A stretch of 64,000 nucleotides of DNA from Haliangium sp963772315. Its GTDB lineage: Bacteria > Myxococcota_A > Polyangia > Haliangiales > Haliangiaceae. A model generated the notes under the pieces. It had not been told where the DNA came from and did not search any database. It saw only the letters and a program-made list of their open reading frames with translations. Below, piece after piece: positions 25,803 through 38,847 of this stretch. The stretch covers positions 2,046,001-2,110,000 of the forward strand of contig CAVYWJ010000004.1 of the NCBI GenBank assembly GCA_963772315.1, read 5' to 3'. A program made the translations under genes and the position numbers. Position 1 is the stretch's first letter. Each line of letters begins with the position of its first letter.

Positions 25803-26577
25803 GCTAGCACGCCCACTGCCGGCGCGCGCTGCGGCAGAGCGCGTATCGCCAGGTGCCGCTCGTACACGCGGGACGGGAACGCCGGCATCGCGCGCCGCCG
25901 CGCCGGTGGTGGGACGCGGATCCGGAATACTCGCAGGTCACCGGGCAAGGGCCTCGGGCAGACCATCGCATCAGAAGATCTCTAATATCCAGACGTGAAA
26001 TGGCGTGAAATGTCGAAATTCGTATCTGGGCCCTGCACGCGCCTGGCGTTCGTTACATATTGAGGTGCTCGCGCGGGCCTCCGGGATGGTTGAGTAGGCC
26101 CGGGAGGCCCTCGCGCGGGCCTCGCGGATGGTTGAGTAGGCTCGGGAGGCCCTCGCGCGGGCCTCGCGATGATTGAGTGGGCCCAGGCGGCGGTGGTGCG
26201 AATTATTTTTTCCGGTGACGAGGAGATTCCCGGAATTCCGCGTCTTCAGTACGAGGGGCGAACGTCGTCGGAGAACCGGCGCGAGGATCTGAGATTCGTT
26301 GAGTGAACGCGAGTACATGCTGACCAGTCATGACGGCTGGGGGCTGTCTGGCGCCGTCCCTGCTCGACATGATCTGGCGCAGCGCCACGCCACGTCGTGC
26401 GCGAGGCGCGGAGCTCCGGCCAGGAGTAATGCCCGGACATCGCTGGCGTTATTGCCACGATCGTTCTCCGTTCCATCGAAATAAAAAAGATTTTCACGAA
26501 CAAAATGCATGCTCGCGACACTTCCAGATTTGAACGCTGCCATCGTGGGTATGGCCCCAGGGAAAGAGAGTTTCATC
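25803..26577. other. long intergenic region between divergent genes
   Basis: No credible gene was found. It contains a 42-bp tandem repeat (26068-26190, listed separately). An AT-rich stretch (26483-26500, GAAATAAAAAAGATTTTC) about 80 bp before the DoxX-cNMP start is a likely promoter area in this otherwise GC-rich sequence. A 115-codon minus-strand frame over the repeats looks spurious. Confidence 0.45.
26068..26190. repeat. 42-bp tandem repeat, nearly three copies
   Basis: Units run 26068-26109, 26110-26151 and 26152 to about 26190. The unit begins CTCGCGCGGGCCTCGCGGAT, continues with GGTTGAGTAGG and ends GGGAGGCC. Copies 1 and 2 differ at about three positions; the third is more divergent and truncated. 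Confidence 0.9.
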
Positions 26578-27429
26578 ATGTATCAGCTCGCTGTTTGTCG
26601 GGATATGTTGGATCGCTACGAGATTCGTATTGCGGCGTGGATGGAGCGCCATGGATATGGGTTGCTTCGCATCGCCATGGGCATCGTCTTCATCTGGTTC
26701 GCCGTGCTCAAGCCGCTGGGGCTGAGCCCGGCCGAGGCGCTGGTGGCAAAGGCCACCGCGTGGATACCCATCCCGGGATTACTCTACATCCTCACCGCAT
26801 GGGAGATCGCGATCGGGGTGTGCTTCCTGTTCAAGCGGTTCACGCGCTGGGGCATCGTGCTGCTCTTCCTGCACATGCCAGGCACGATGCTGCCGCTCAT
26901 CACGCTCCCCGAGGAGACCTTCGTCCACGCTCCCTTCGCGCTGACGCTGGAGGGGCAGTACATCATCAAGAACCTGGTCCTGATCGGGGCCGCCCTCGTG
27001 CTCGGCGGCAAGATGCGGCACCAGGTGCGCGGCGCCGTGCGGCAGGCGCCGGACGCGTTCCACTCGCTGCTGCGCCGCGGCCAGTGGGGCGTCGCTCGGC
27101 CGGGCGAGCTGCTGGCCCGCGAAGGCGAGCAGATGAGCAAGATCTTCTTCATCCGCAAGGGCGGTGGCGTGGTGCGGGTGGGCAAGCGTGAGGTTGGCCG
27201 GATCGGGCCCGATCAGTTCGTCGGTGAGATGAGCTTTCTCACCGAGGCCGCCGCCGGGGCCACGGTCGAGGTCACCGAGCCCACCCACTACGTGTCCTGG
27301 CGCTGCGACGAGCTGAGCTCCCTGCTCGATGAACGGCAGACGCTGGAGCAGGCATTGATTGAAACCGTCAATCTGGATCTGATCGGAAAGATCCAGAGTA
27401 CCAACCGACCGGCGAGCGAGGCGTCTTGA
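26578..27429 (+). CDS. DoxX-like membrane protein fused to a cyclic-nucleotide-binding-type domain
   Basis: The 283-residue protein has four membrane helices in residues about 25-155 (LRIAMGIVFIWFAVLKPLG, YILTAWEIAIGVCFLF, IVLLFLHMPGTMLPLITL, IIKNLVLIGAALVLGG), in the DoxX/DUF417-like arrangement. Residues 170-270 form a cNMP-binding beta-roll (LLAREGEQMSKIFFIRKGG, IGPDQFVGEMSFLTE, ATVEVTEPTHYVSW). The phosphate-binding Glu (GEMSFL) is kept but the usual Arg-Ser/Thr-Ala is GATVEV, so nucleotide binding is uncertain. AAAGAGAG precedes the ATG at 26578. The haloperoxidase gene follows at 70 bp, so co-expression is likely. Confidence 0.8.
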   Translation: MYQLAVCRDMLDRYEIRIAAWMERHGYGLLRIAMGIVFIWFAVLKPLGLSPAEALVAKATAWIPIPGLLYILTAWEIAIGVCFLFKRFTRWGIVLLFLHMPGTMLPLITLPEETFVHAPFALTLEGQYIIKNLVLIGAALVLGGKMRHQVRGAVRQAPDAFHSLLRRGQWGVARPGELLAREGEQMSKIFFIRKGGGVVRVGKREVGRIGPDQFVGEMSFLTEAAAGATVEVTEPTHYVSWRCDELSSLLDERQTLEQALIETVNLDLIGKIQSTNRPASEAS

Positions 27430-27499
27430 GGCCTCGCTGCCGCGGACCGAACGAATCGACATCGCTCACATCAATTCATCAATCGTGAAAGGAAATATC

Positions 27500-28948
27500 A
27501 TGGATCCGATTCTTTACTGGAATGAAGTCGCACTGGAAGCAAACCGGGTGAGCCACACCGATGGCACCGGAGAGCAAGCCGGCCCGCCGCTCAGCGCGCG
27601 CGCCCTCGCCATCGTGCACCTGGCCATGTACGAGGCCTATGCAGGGACTTCGGGGTTCCCGTCCCAGCTGCCGTCCTACCTCGACCTCCCCGCTCCCCCG
27701 GGCGCCCCGCTGCAGGGTCACGGGCCCGCCGCCGCGGTCGCCGCCGCGGCGCACACCTCGCTGTCCCAGCTCTTCCCCAGCCAGGCGGCGTCCTTCAATG
27801 AGAGGCTCGCGGGCGCCGGGCTGGGAAGCTCCCCGCTCGATCTTCCCGGCGCCGATTACGGCCGCGGCGTCGCCCGGCGGATCCTGGCTGATCGACGGAA
27901 CGATCCCGACGTGAGCGCCGAGGGCTACGTGCCCTCGCCCGCGCGCGGCGCGCATCGCCCGGATCCCGACAACCCGGACCAGGGCTTCCATGCTCCGTTC
28001 TATGGCGCGAAGTCGAAGTGCTTCGCGGTCACCAAGAGGCATAGCCTGAGCGAGCCGCCCAGGCCCGGGGAGCGGGACTACGTGCGGCCCCTGCGGCAGG
28101 TGCGCAGCAAGGGCATCGCTCCCGAGCTGATGGGCAGCTTGCCCCCCGGCGCGGGCCGGACCGTGGACGAGACCTTGATCGGGGTCTTCTGGGGCTACGA
28201 CGGCGCCGCCGGGCTCGGCACGCCGCCGCGCCTGTACAACCAGATCGTCCGCGAGATCGCGATCGCCAGGGGCAACACCACGGCCCAGAACGCGCGGCTG
28301 TTCGCGCTGCTGAACGTGGCCATAGCGGATGCAGGCATCCTGGCGTGGGACGACAAGTATCGCTGGAATGTGTGGCGTCCGGTGCTCGGCGTCCGCGAGC
28401 ACGACGTCTCCATGGGCCCGACGGGCGTGGCCAGCAACGACATCGACAATGACGGCGATCCGAGCTGGCTGCCCCTGGGCGCCCCCAAGACCAACGGCAA
28501 GCCGGGCCCGAACGGCGCTCCTGCCAAGAACTTCACGCCGCAGTTTCCGGCCTATCCGTCCGGCCATGCCACGTTCGGTGCGGCCGCCCTTCACATTACC
28601 CGGTTGTTCTACGGTGTGCCGGTCGGCAATCGTGAATCGGACAATCTGTGCGAGGGCCTCGGCTTCGTGTCCGACGAGCTGAACGGCGTGAACAAGGACA
28701 ACAAGGGCACCGTGCGGCCGAGGCACGTCCGCAGCTTCCCCGACGGCCTGTGGCAGATGATCATGGAGAACGGGCTGAGCCGCGTGTATCTGGGCGTGCA
28801 CTGGTCGTTTGACGCCTTCGCGCTCGGCAAGCTCGGCAATCCCAACCTGCATCGGAACATCGGCGGCGTGCGACTCGGCATCGATATCGCCGAGAGTATC
28901 TTCAAGGACGGCATGAAGCGGGAGAGGGCCGCCCACGCGCGGCTGTGA
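27500..28948 (+). CDS. vanadium-dependent haloperoxidase (PAP2 fold)
   Basis: The 482-residue protein carries the vanadate-binding signatures of vanadium haloperoxidases: KYRWNVWRP near residue 283, PAYPSGHATFGAA near 352 and SRVYLGVHWSFDAF near 425, giving the Lys, Arg, Ser-Gly-His, Arg and axial His. There is no signal peptide. The ATG at 27500 has AAAGGAA seven bases upstream, better than the GTG at 27485. Such enzymes oxidise halides with peroxide, or act as acid phosphatases in the same fold; the halide cannot be deduced. It probably forms a unit with the upstream DoxX-cNMP gene. Confidence 0.9.
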   Translation: MDPILYWNEVALEANRVSHTDGTGEQAGPPLSARALAIVHLAMYEAYAGTSGFPSQLPSYLDLPAPPGAPLQGHGPAAAVAAAAHTSLSQLFPSQAASFNERLAGAGLGSSPLDLPGADYGRGVARRILADRRNDPDVSAEGYVPSPARGAHRPDPDNPDQGFHAPFYGAKSKCFAVTKRHSLSEPPRPGERDYVRPLRQVRSKGIAPELMGSLPPGAGRTVDETLIGVFWGYDGAAGLGTPPRLYNQIVREIAIARGNTTAQNARLFALLNVAIADAGILAWDDKYRWNVWRPVLGVREHDVSMGPTGVASNDIDNDGDPSWLPLGAPKTNGKPGPNGAPAKNFTPQFPAYPSGHATFGAAALHITRLFYGVPVGNRESDNLCEGLGFVSDELNGVNKDNKGTVRPRHVRSFPDGLWQMIMENGLSRVYLGVHWSFDAFALGKLGNPNLHRNIGGVRLGIDIAESIFKDGMKRERAAHARL

Positions 28949-29305
28949 CCGGCGCTGGAGGAGCGCGGGCAGTTCTTGCATCGCGCGCTGCGTTGCCGCG
29001 TGCCCGGCCCCGAACCGATCCTGGTAGAGGGCCGGGTCTGCCGTTCCGCTGCGCGGAGGTGACCACGGGCAGGTCGTCCCCGGTATGCTCTGACAAGGAC
29101 TGACAAGGGGGTTACTCGCCCTTGATCGATATGGTCGATTCCAGTCATGCTGTGCTCGACATGCAGGGTCCGGACGCGAAAAGGCTGCGAGCGCTGGATA
29201 TCTACTTGATGTTTGATGGATATCTGGCGCCACCCGAACGAAATCGACCGTGGCCACACTCCCCATGAGCGGGCTTGCTGCCCGTTCCGGATAGGAGAGC
29301 ATTCC
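28949..29305. other. intergenic region upstream of the WD40 kinase
   Basis: I find no gene. A short repeat TGACAAGG occurs twice around 29091-29108 and a weak 5-bp hairpin follows (AAGGG...CCCTT). The promoter of the kinase gene must lie here, but its elements are not recognisable. Confidence 0.4.
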
Positions 29306-34106
<4,801 letters not shown>

Positions 34107-34182
34107 GCCGGACCGCGCTGCGGCCCGGGTGACCGCAGCGCAAATGAGCGACTGCGCGACGATCCGTGCATAATAGCCCGGC

Positions 34183-37100
34183 ATGCGTGTGGGCACCGTC
34201 ATCGCGGATCGGTTCAGGATCGCGGGGCTGACGGGGAAGGGCGGCATGGGCAGCGTGTACCGGGCGCGCGATCTGCTGCGCGACGTTGACGTGGCGGTCA
34301 AGCTGAGCCACCGCCTGGCCGGGGGCAACGAGGCCCGCCGCATGGCGCGCGAGGCCCAGGCGCTGGCCGAGCCCTTGCTGGCGCTGCGCCACCCGCACAT
34401 CGTCGAGTACGTGGCCCACGGGATCGCCGAGACCGAGCAGCCGTACCTGGTCATGGAGTGGCTGGAGGGGCACGATCTCGCGACGCGGATCCGGCAGGGG
34501 CCGCTCTCGGAGGAGCAGGTGGTCGCGCTCGCCCTCAGGCTCGCCCGCACGCTCTCGCTGGTGCATGGCTGCGGGATCGTGCACCGCGACATCAAGCCGG
34601 GAAACCTGTTCGTGGTCGGCGGCGACCTCGACTGCGTCAAGCTCATCGACTTCGGCTTCGCGCGCATGGACGAGGCATCGTCCAGCCTGACCCCGTCGGG
34701 GATGTTCCTGGGCACGCCAGGCTACATGGCGCCCGAGCAGCTCGACGAGGCGCGGTCCGTGGATGGCCGCGCCGACCTGTACGCGCTGGGCGCGGTGATG
34801 TTCGCGTGTCTCACGCAGCGGCAGCCGTTCGAGGGCGCGCACCTCATGTCCGTGCTCGGCAAGGTGATCCTCGAGGAGGCGCCGAGCGTGCGCGAGCTCC
34901 GCGGCGACGTCTCGCCGGCGCTGGGCGCGTTGATCGCGCGCCTGCTGCGCAAGCGACCCACCGAGCGTTCGGCCTCGGCCGATGCGCTCGCCGTCGAGCT
35001 GGAGCGGCTGCATGCCTGGACGCACGCCGACATGCCTGCGCTGCAGGGGCAGACCGCGGTGTCGCATGGTGAGCAGCGCTTCTTCACCGTGCTCCTGGCC
35101 GGGCCCTTTCCGGCCGCCGGAACCCCGAGCACCGTGGCGCACGTGGAGCGGATCGCGGGCTTCGGCGCCGAGGTCGTACGCCTGGCCGATGGCACGCTGC
35201 TGGCCATCTTCGCCGGCAGCGGCACGCTCGACGACACCGCCGTCCGGGCGGCGCGGTGCGCGCTGGCCATGCGTCAGGCGGGGCTGACCGCGCCCATGGT
35301 CCTGGCCACGGGACGGGGTCGCACGGACACGCGTCTGCCCGTGGGCGAGGTGGTCGAGCGGGCGGTGGGGCTGCGATTCGGTCATGTGACGCACACAGCG
35401 GAGACGCTCGAGCTGGCCGCCGATACCCTGCGCGGCGTCTCGCTGGCCGGCGAGAGACGGCAAGAGCGAGCGGGAGACCCGGCGCAGGCCAGAGCCGCGG
35501 CCGAGGGTGGGTTCGAGGGCATCCTGGTCGATGACGTGACCGCAAACCTGATCGCCAGCCGGTTCGAGATCGGGCCCCATACCGGTCCAGGCTTCCGGTT
35601 GCTGGCGGAGAACCTGGCCGCGTCGCCCGGGCTCACCCTGGAGGCGGCGCTCGGGCCGTGCGTGGGCCGCGAGCGCGAGATCGCGACCGTCGAGGCCTTG
35701 CTCGACGAGTGCATCGAGGAGTCCGCGCCGCGGATCATGGTGATCAGCGGGCCGCCGGGGCTGGGCAAGTCGCGCCTGGCCAGCGAGCTCGTGCACCGGC
35801 TGACCGCGCGCGGTCTGGATGCGTCGCGGGTGTGGTGCGCAGGCGGCGATCCCACGCGCGCGGGGTCGCCCCTGGGGCTGCTGGGACGGCTGATCGCGCA
35901 CGCCGCGGGCATGCTACCCGGCGCCACGGTCGCCGACCACCGCGCCGCGGTGGCGCGCCGGGTCCGCGCGCGCGTGAGCAGCGACGAGGCCGCGCGCATC
36001 ACCGTCTTCCTGTCCGAGATCGTCGGGGCTCGGTTCGCCGCCGACGCCGAGCTGCAGCTGCGCGAGGCCCGGCGCGATGCCCGGCTCATGCATGACCAGA
36101 TGCTCCATGCCTGGGAGGACTGGCTCGAGGCCGAGGCCGGCGCGGCCGAGGCGAGCGCGATAGTCTTCGTCATCGACGATCTGCACTGGGCCGACCTGCC
36201 CAGCGTTCGCTTCATCGAGAAGGCGCTCCGCAACCTGAGCGGGCGTCCGATCTTCGTGCTGGCGCTGGCCCGGTCGGACATCGACGAGGTGTTTCCCGAT
36301 CTCTGGGCCGTGTGCCAGCCCGAGCGCATGCCGCTCCGGCCGCTGCCCAGACAGGCGTGCATGGCGCTGGCCCAGCTGCACGCGGCCAGCGCGCTGGATC
36401 CCGAGGCGCTGGCGCGCCTGGTCGACCGCGCGGGCGGAAACCCGTTCTACCTCGAGGAGCTGCTGCAGTATGCGGGCGATGGGGACAGCGAGGTCCTGCC
36501 CGATACCTTGCTGGCCCTGGTCGGGGCCCGGCTGGCTGCGCTGCCGGCCGACGAGCGCCGCGTGCTGCGCGCGGCCAGCGTCTTCGGCCACCACTTCTCG
36601 ACCGCCGGCGTGGCGGCGCTGCTCGGCGAGGACGCCGGCGCCGGGACCGCTGCGGGCGCGCTGGTCGAGCGCTTGCTCGGCCGCGATCTGGTGCTGCCCG
36701 AGCGGCGCATACGCGTTGCCGGCGAGGCGGCGTACCGGTTCCGGCACGAGCTCCTGCGCGAGGCCGCGTACGCCACGCTGCCGGACGACGACCGCGTGCG
36801 CGCGCATCGCGGGGCCGCGGTCTGGCTGGAGCAGGTCGGGGAGCGCGACGCCTACGTGCTGGCCGAGCACTACTGGCGCGGTCGCGCGGTGACCGACGCG
36901 CTGCCGTGGTTCTGTCGCGCGGCCGAGCAGGCGCTGGCTGCCGACGATGTGAAGGCCGTGCTCGAACGGCTGCAGCGGGCCATGGCCTGCGGCGCCCGCG
37001 GCGAGACCCTGGGCGCGCTGCGCCTGCTCCAGGCCGAGGCGCAGAACTGGAGCGCGCAGCACCAGGCGGCCCATGCGTCCGCGGCCGAGGCCATGACGCA

Positions 37101-38157
37101 CCTGCCGCGTGGCAGCGATGCGTGGGCGCAAGCAGCGCATCAGCGCTCGTGGGCAGCCGTCGAGCTCGGGGACACGGAGGAGGTGGCGCGCGTGGGCGAG
37201 CAGATCCTGGCTTGCGTGACCCGGCCGCTCAGCGATGCATTCCAGATCGCGCTGTCGCGCTGCGTGACAAGCCTCAGGTTATATGGGCACCGCCGGCAGG
37301 TTGGCCACGCGCTCACGTACCTCGAGCCGGAACCTCGTATGCACACGCCGCTGGCGGCAGGTGCGATCCTGCACATGCGGGCGGCGCTGGCCGGCCTCGA
37401 TGGCTTCACGGCGCTCGCCGCGACCTGGTTCAGCGAGGCCGTCGAGCAATGGGATGCGGCCGGTAACAAGCGCCAGGCGTGCCTGGATCGCGCCAACCTG
37501 GCGGTCTGCTTGAGCGAGCTCGGCCAGTACGAGGAAGGCATCCATCATTGTCGAAGCTCGCTCGAGCAGGCCAGGCGCCTGGGCATCGAGCACGCCATCT
37601 ACAACAGCAGCACCCGCATGCTCTTGACGCTGAGCCGGCAGGGTGAGCTCGGCGAAGCGGAGCGGCTGCTGCGCGAGAGCCCGCAGGGCTCGTTGCGGAA
37701 GCGGACCATGCTCGGCACGTTCCGCGCCTGGCTGGCGCTGTTCGCGGCGCGACCCGCGGATGCGCTCGCCGACGTGGAGCGCGCGATGGCAGAGATGGAG
37801 GAGACTTCTCCGCCCGAGGATCGGGCACTTGGCCTGGCCATTCGCGCCCGCGCCCTGCTGGATCTCGGCCGGCCAGCCGAGGCGCTGGAGGTGGCGCAGG
37901 CGGCCATGGCGCTCCTGCACGATATGGGCGCCATCGTGGAGGGCGAGTCCCTGCTGCGCCTCACGCACGCCGAGGCGCTCCTGGCCACGGGCAAGGCGGC
38001 CGAGGCGCGCGCGGCCATTGCCACAGCGCACGCGTGGCTGCTCGACAAGGCAGCGCACATCGACAATCCAGCCTGGCGCCAGAGCTTTCTCGACCGTGTT
38101 GCCGAGAACCGGCGGATCCTCGAGCTGGCCGGTAACCTGGGTAGCCCGGTGCGGTAG
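34183..38157 (+). CDS. Ser/Thr kinase - cyclase-like - AAA ATPase - TPR signalling protein
   Basis: The 1,324-residue protein starts with a canonical kinase (FRIAGLTGKGGMGSVYRARD, HRDIKPGNLF, LIDFGFARM, TPGYMAPEQ). Residues about 290-430 resemble a degenerate nucleotide-cyclase domain (RFFTVLLAGPFP, AGFGAEVVRLADGTLLAIFAG). Residues 490-760 are an AAA ATPase (GREREIATVEALLDEC, Walker A ISGPPGLGKSRLASEL, Walker B IVFVIDDLHWADLPS). The last 450 residues are helical TPR-like repeats (AEAMTHLPRGSDAWAQ; DRANLAVCLSELGQYEEGIHHC). This is the PknK-like or MalT-like plan common in myxobacteria. It follows the WD40 kinase by 76 bp on the same strand. Ligands and targets are unknown. Confidence 0.9.
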   Translation: MRVGTVIADRFRIAGLTGKGGMGSVYRARDLLRDVDVAVKLSHRLAGGNEARRMAREAQALAEPLLALRHPHIVEYVAHGIAETEQPYLVMEWLEGHDLATRIRQGPLSEEQVVALALRLARTLSLVHGCGIVHRDIKPGNLFVVGGDLDCVKLIDFGFARMDEASSSLTPSGMFLGTPGYMAPEQLDEARSVDGRADLYALGAVMFACLTQRQPFEGAHLMSVLGKVILEEAPSVRELRGDVSPALGALIARLLRKRPTERSASADALAVELERLHAWTHADMPALQGQTAVSHGEQRFFTVLLAGPFPAAGTPSTVAHVERIAGFGAEVVRLADGTLLAIFAGSGTLDDTAVRAARCALAMRQAGLTAPMVLATGRGRTDTRLPVGEVVERAVGLRFGHVTHTAETLELAADTLRGVSLAGERRQERAGDPAQARAAAEGGFEGILVDDVTANLIASRFEIGPHTGPGFRLLAENLAASPGLTLEAALGPCVGREREIATVEALLDECIEESAPRIMVISGPPGLGKSRLASELVHRLTARGLDASRVWCAGGDPTRAGSPLGLLGRLIAHAAGMLPGATVADHRAAVARRVRARVSSDEAARITVFLSEIVGARFAADAELQLREARRDARLMHDQMLHAWEDWLEAEAGAAEASAIVFVIDDLHWADLPSVRFIEKALRNLSGRPIFVLALARSDIDEVFPDLWAVCQPERMPLRPLPRQACMALAQLHAASALDPEALARLVDRAGGNPFYLEELLQYAGDGDSEVLPDTLLALVGARLAALPADERRVLRAASVFGHHFSTAGVAALLGEDAGAGTAAGALVERLLGRDLVLPERRIRVAGEAAYRFRHELLREAAYATLPDDDRVRAHRGAAVWLEQVGERDAYVLAEHYWRGRAVTDALPWFCRAAEQALAADDVKAVLERLQRAMACGARGETLGALRLLQAEAQNWSAQHQAAHASAAEAMTHLPRGSDAWAQAAHQRSWAAVELGDTEEVARVGEQILACVTRPLSDAFQIALSRCVTSLRLYGHRRQVGHALTYLEPEPRMHTPLAAGAILHMRAALAGLDGFTALAATWFSEAVEQWDAAGNKRQACLDRANLAVCLSELGQYEEGIHHCRSSLEQARRLGIEHAIYNSSTRMLLTLSRQGELGEAERLLRESPQGSLRKRTMLGTFRAWLALFAARPADALADVERAMAEMEETSPPEDRALGLAIRARALLDLGRPAEALEVAQAAMALLHDMGAIVEGESLLRLTHAEALLATGKAAEARAAIATAHAWLLDKAAHIDNPAWRQSFLDRVAENRRILELAGNLGSPVR

Positions 38158-38158
38158 G

Positions 38159-38640
38159 TCAAAGCACGCGCAGGAAGGCGACCAGATCGGCCTTCTCGGC
38201 GGTGGTGAGCTTGGTGCCGAGGATCAAGTTGAAGAACTCGACCGTGTCCTCGATGGTGATCAGGCGGCCGTCGTGGAAGTAGGGCGGCGAGTCCTTGAGG
38301 CCGCGCAGCGGGAAGCGGGCGGGAAGTCGAGCAGGGCCTGGAGCTCGCCCATGGGATGGACCTGGGCGCCGCGATCCAGGACGTTGAGGCCCTTGGCCGT
38401 GGCCTGGGCCGGATCGCCGTCGAAGTAGGCGGCGCGCTGCTCGAACTCGGTGAAGTCCTCCACGGTCTTGAGCGCGCGCTGCGAGCCGAACAGGCGCTGC
38501 ACGTTGACGCCGCGCAGGCTGGGCGTGTCGATGCGGTTGCGCGCCTCCTGCGGCCGGATGTCGCCGACGAGGTGGGTGGCGCCGTTGGTGTGGCCGTTGG
38601 CGTGAGCCGCGGCCTGGCGTCTGACATGCGCTTCATGGTG
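38159..38640 (-). pseudogene. decayed di-heme cytochrome c peroxidase (MauG-like) remnant
   Basis: Read leftwards, the first fragment gives THLVGDIRPQEARNRIDTPS and then NVQRLFGSQRALKTVEDFTE, AYFDGDPAQATAKGLNVLDR and GELQALLDFPPA. After a frameshift near 38310 the sequence goes straight to LRGLKDSPPYFHDGRLITIE and VEFFNLILGTKLTTAEKADL. In intact relatives these two blocks are separated by tens of residues containing a CxxCH heme site. Here that block is absent, so there is an internal deletion plus a frameshift. The N-terminal heme part is also missing upstream. Its stop overlaps the end of the convergent kinase gene region. Confidence 0.75.
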
Positions 38641-38847
38641 GCGGCGAACTGCGCGGGCGTGCCCTGCGGCTGGCTCGCGGTCGGCGGCGCCGCCGGAGGC
38701 TGCCCGGCGTTGGGCTTCGGCGCGGCTCGGGGCGCTTCTTGCGGCGCGGCCGAGGCCAGGACGACGTTGCCGATGAACGCGCCGATCTGCGCGCAGGGTG
38801 TTCCCTGTGTCGGAGAGACACGGCGCGGGGCAGCGCGGGGCGGGCGC

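Noticed and set aside
25971..26318. A 115-codon minus-strand gene with 14-residue repeats
   Set aside because: It only follows the 42-bp tandem repeat, has no recognisable domain or ribosome site, and runs through AT-rich promoter-like DNA.
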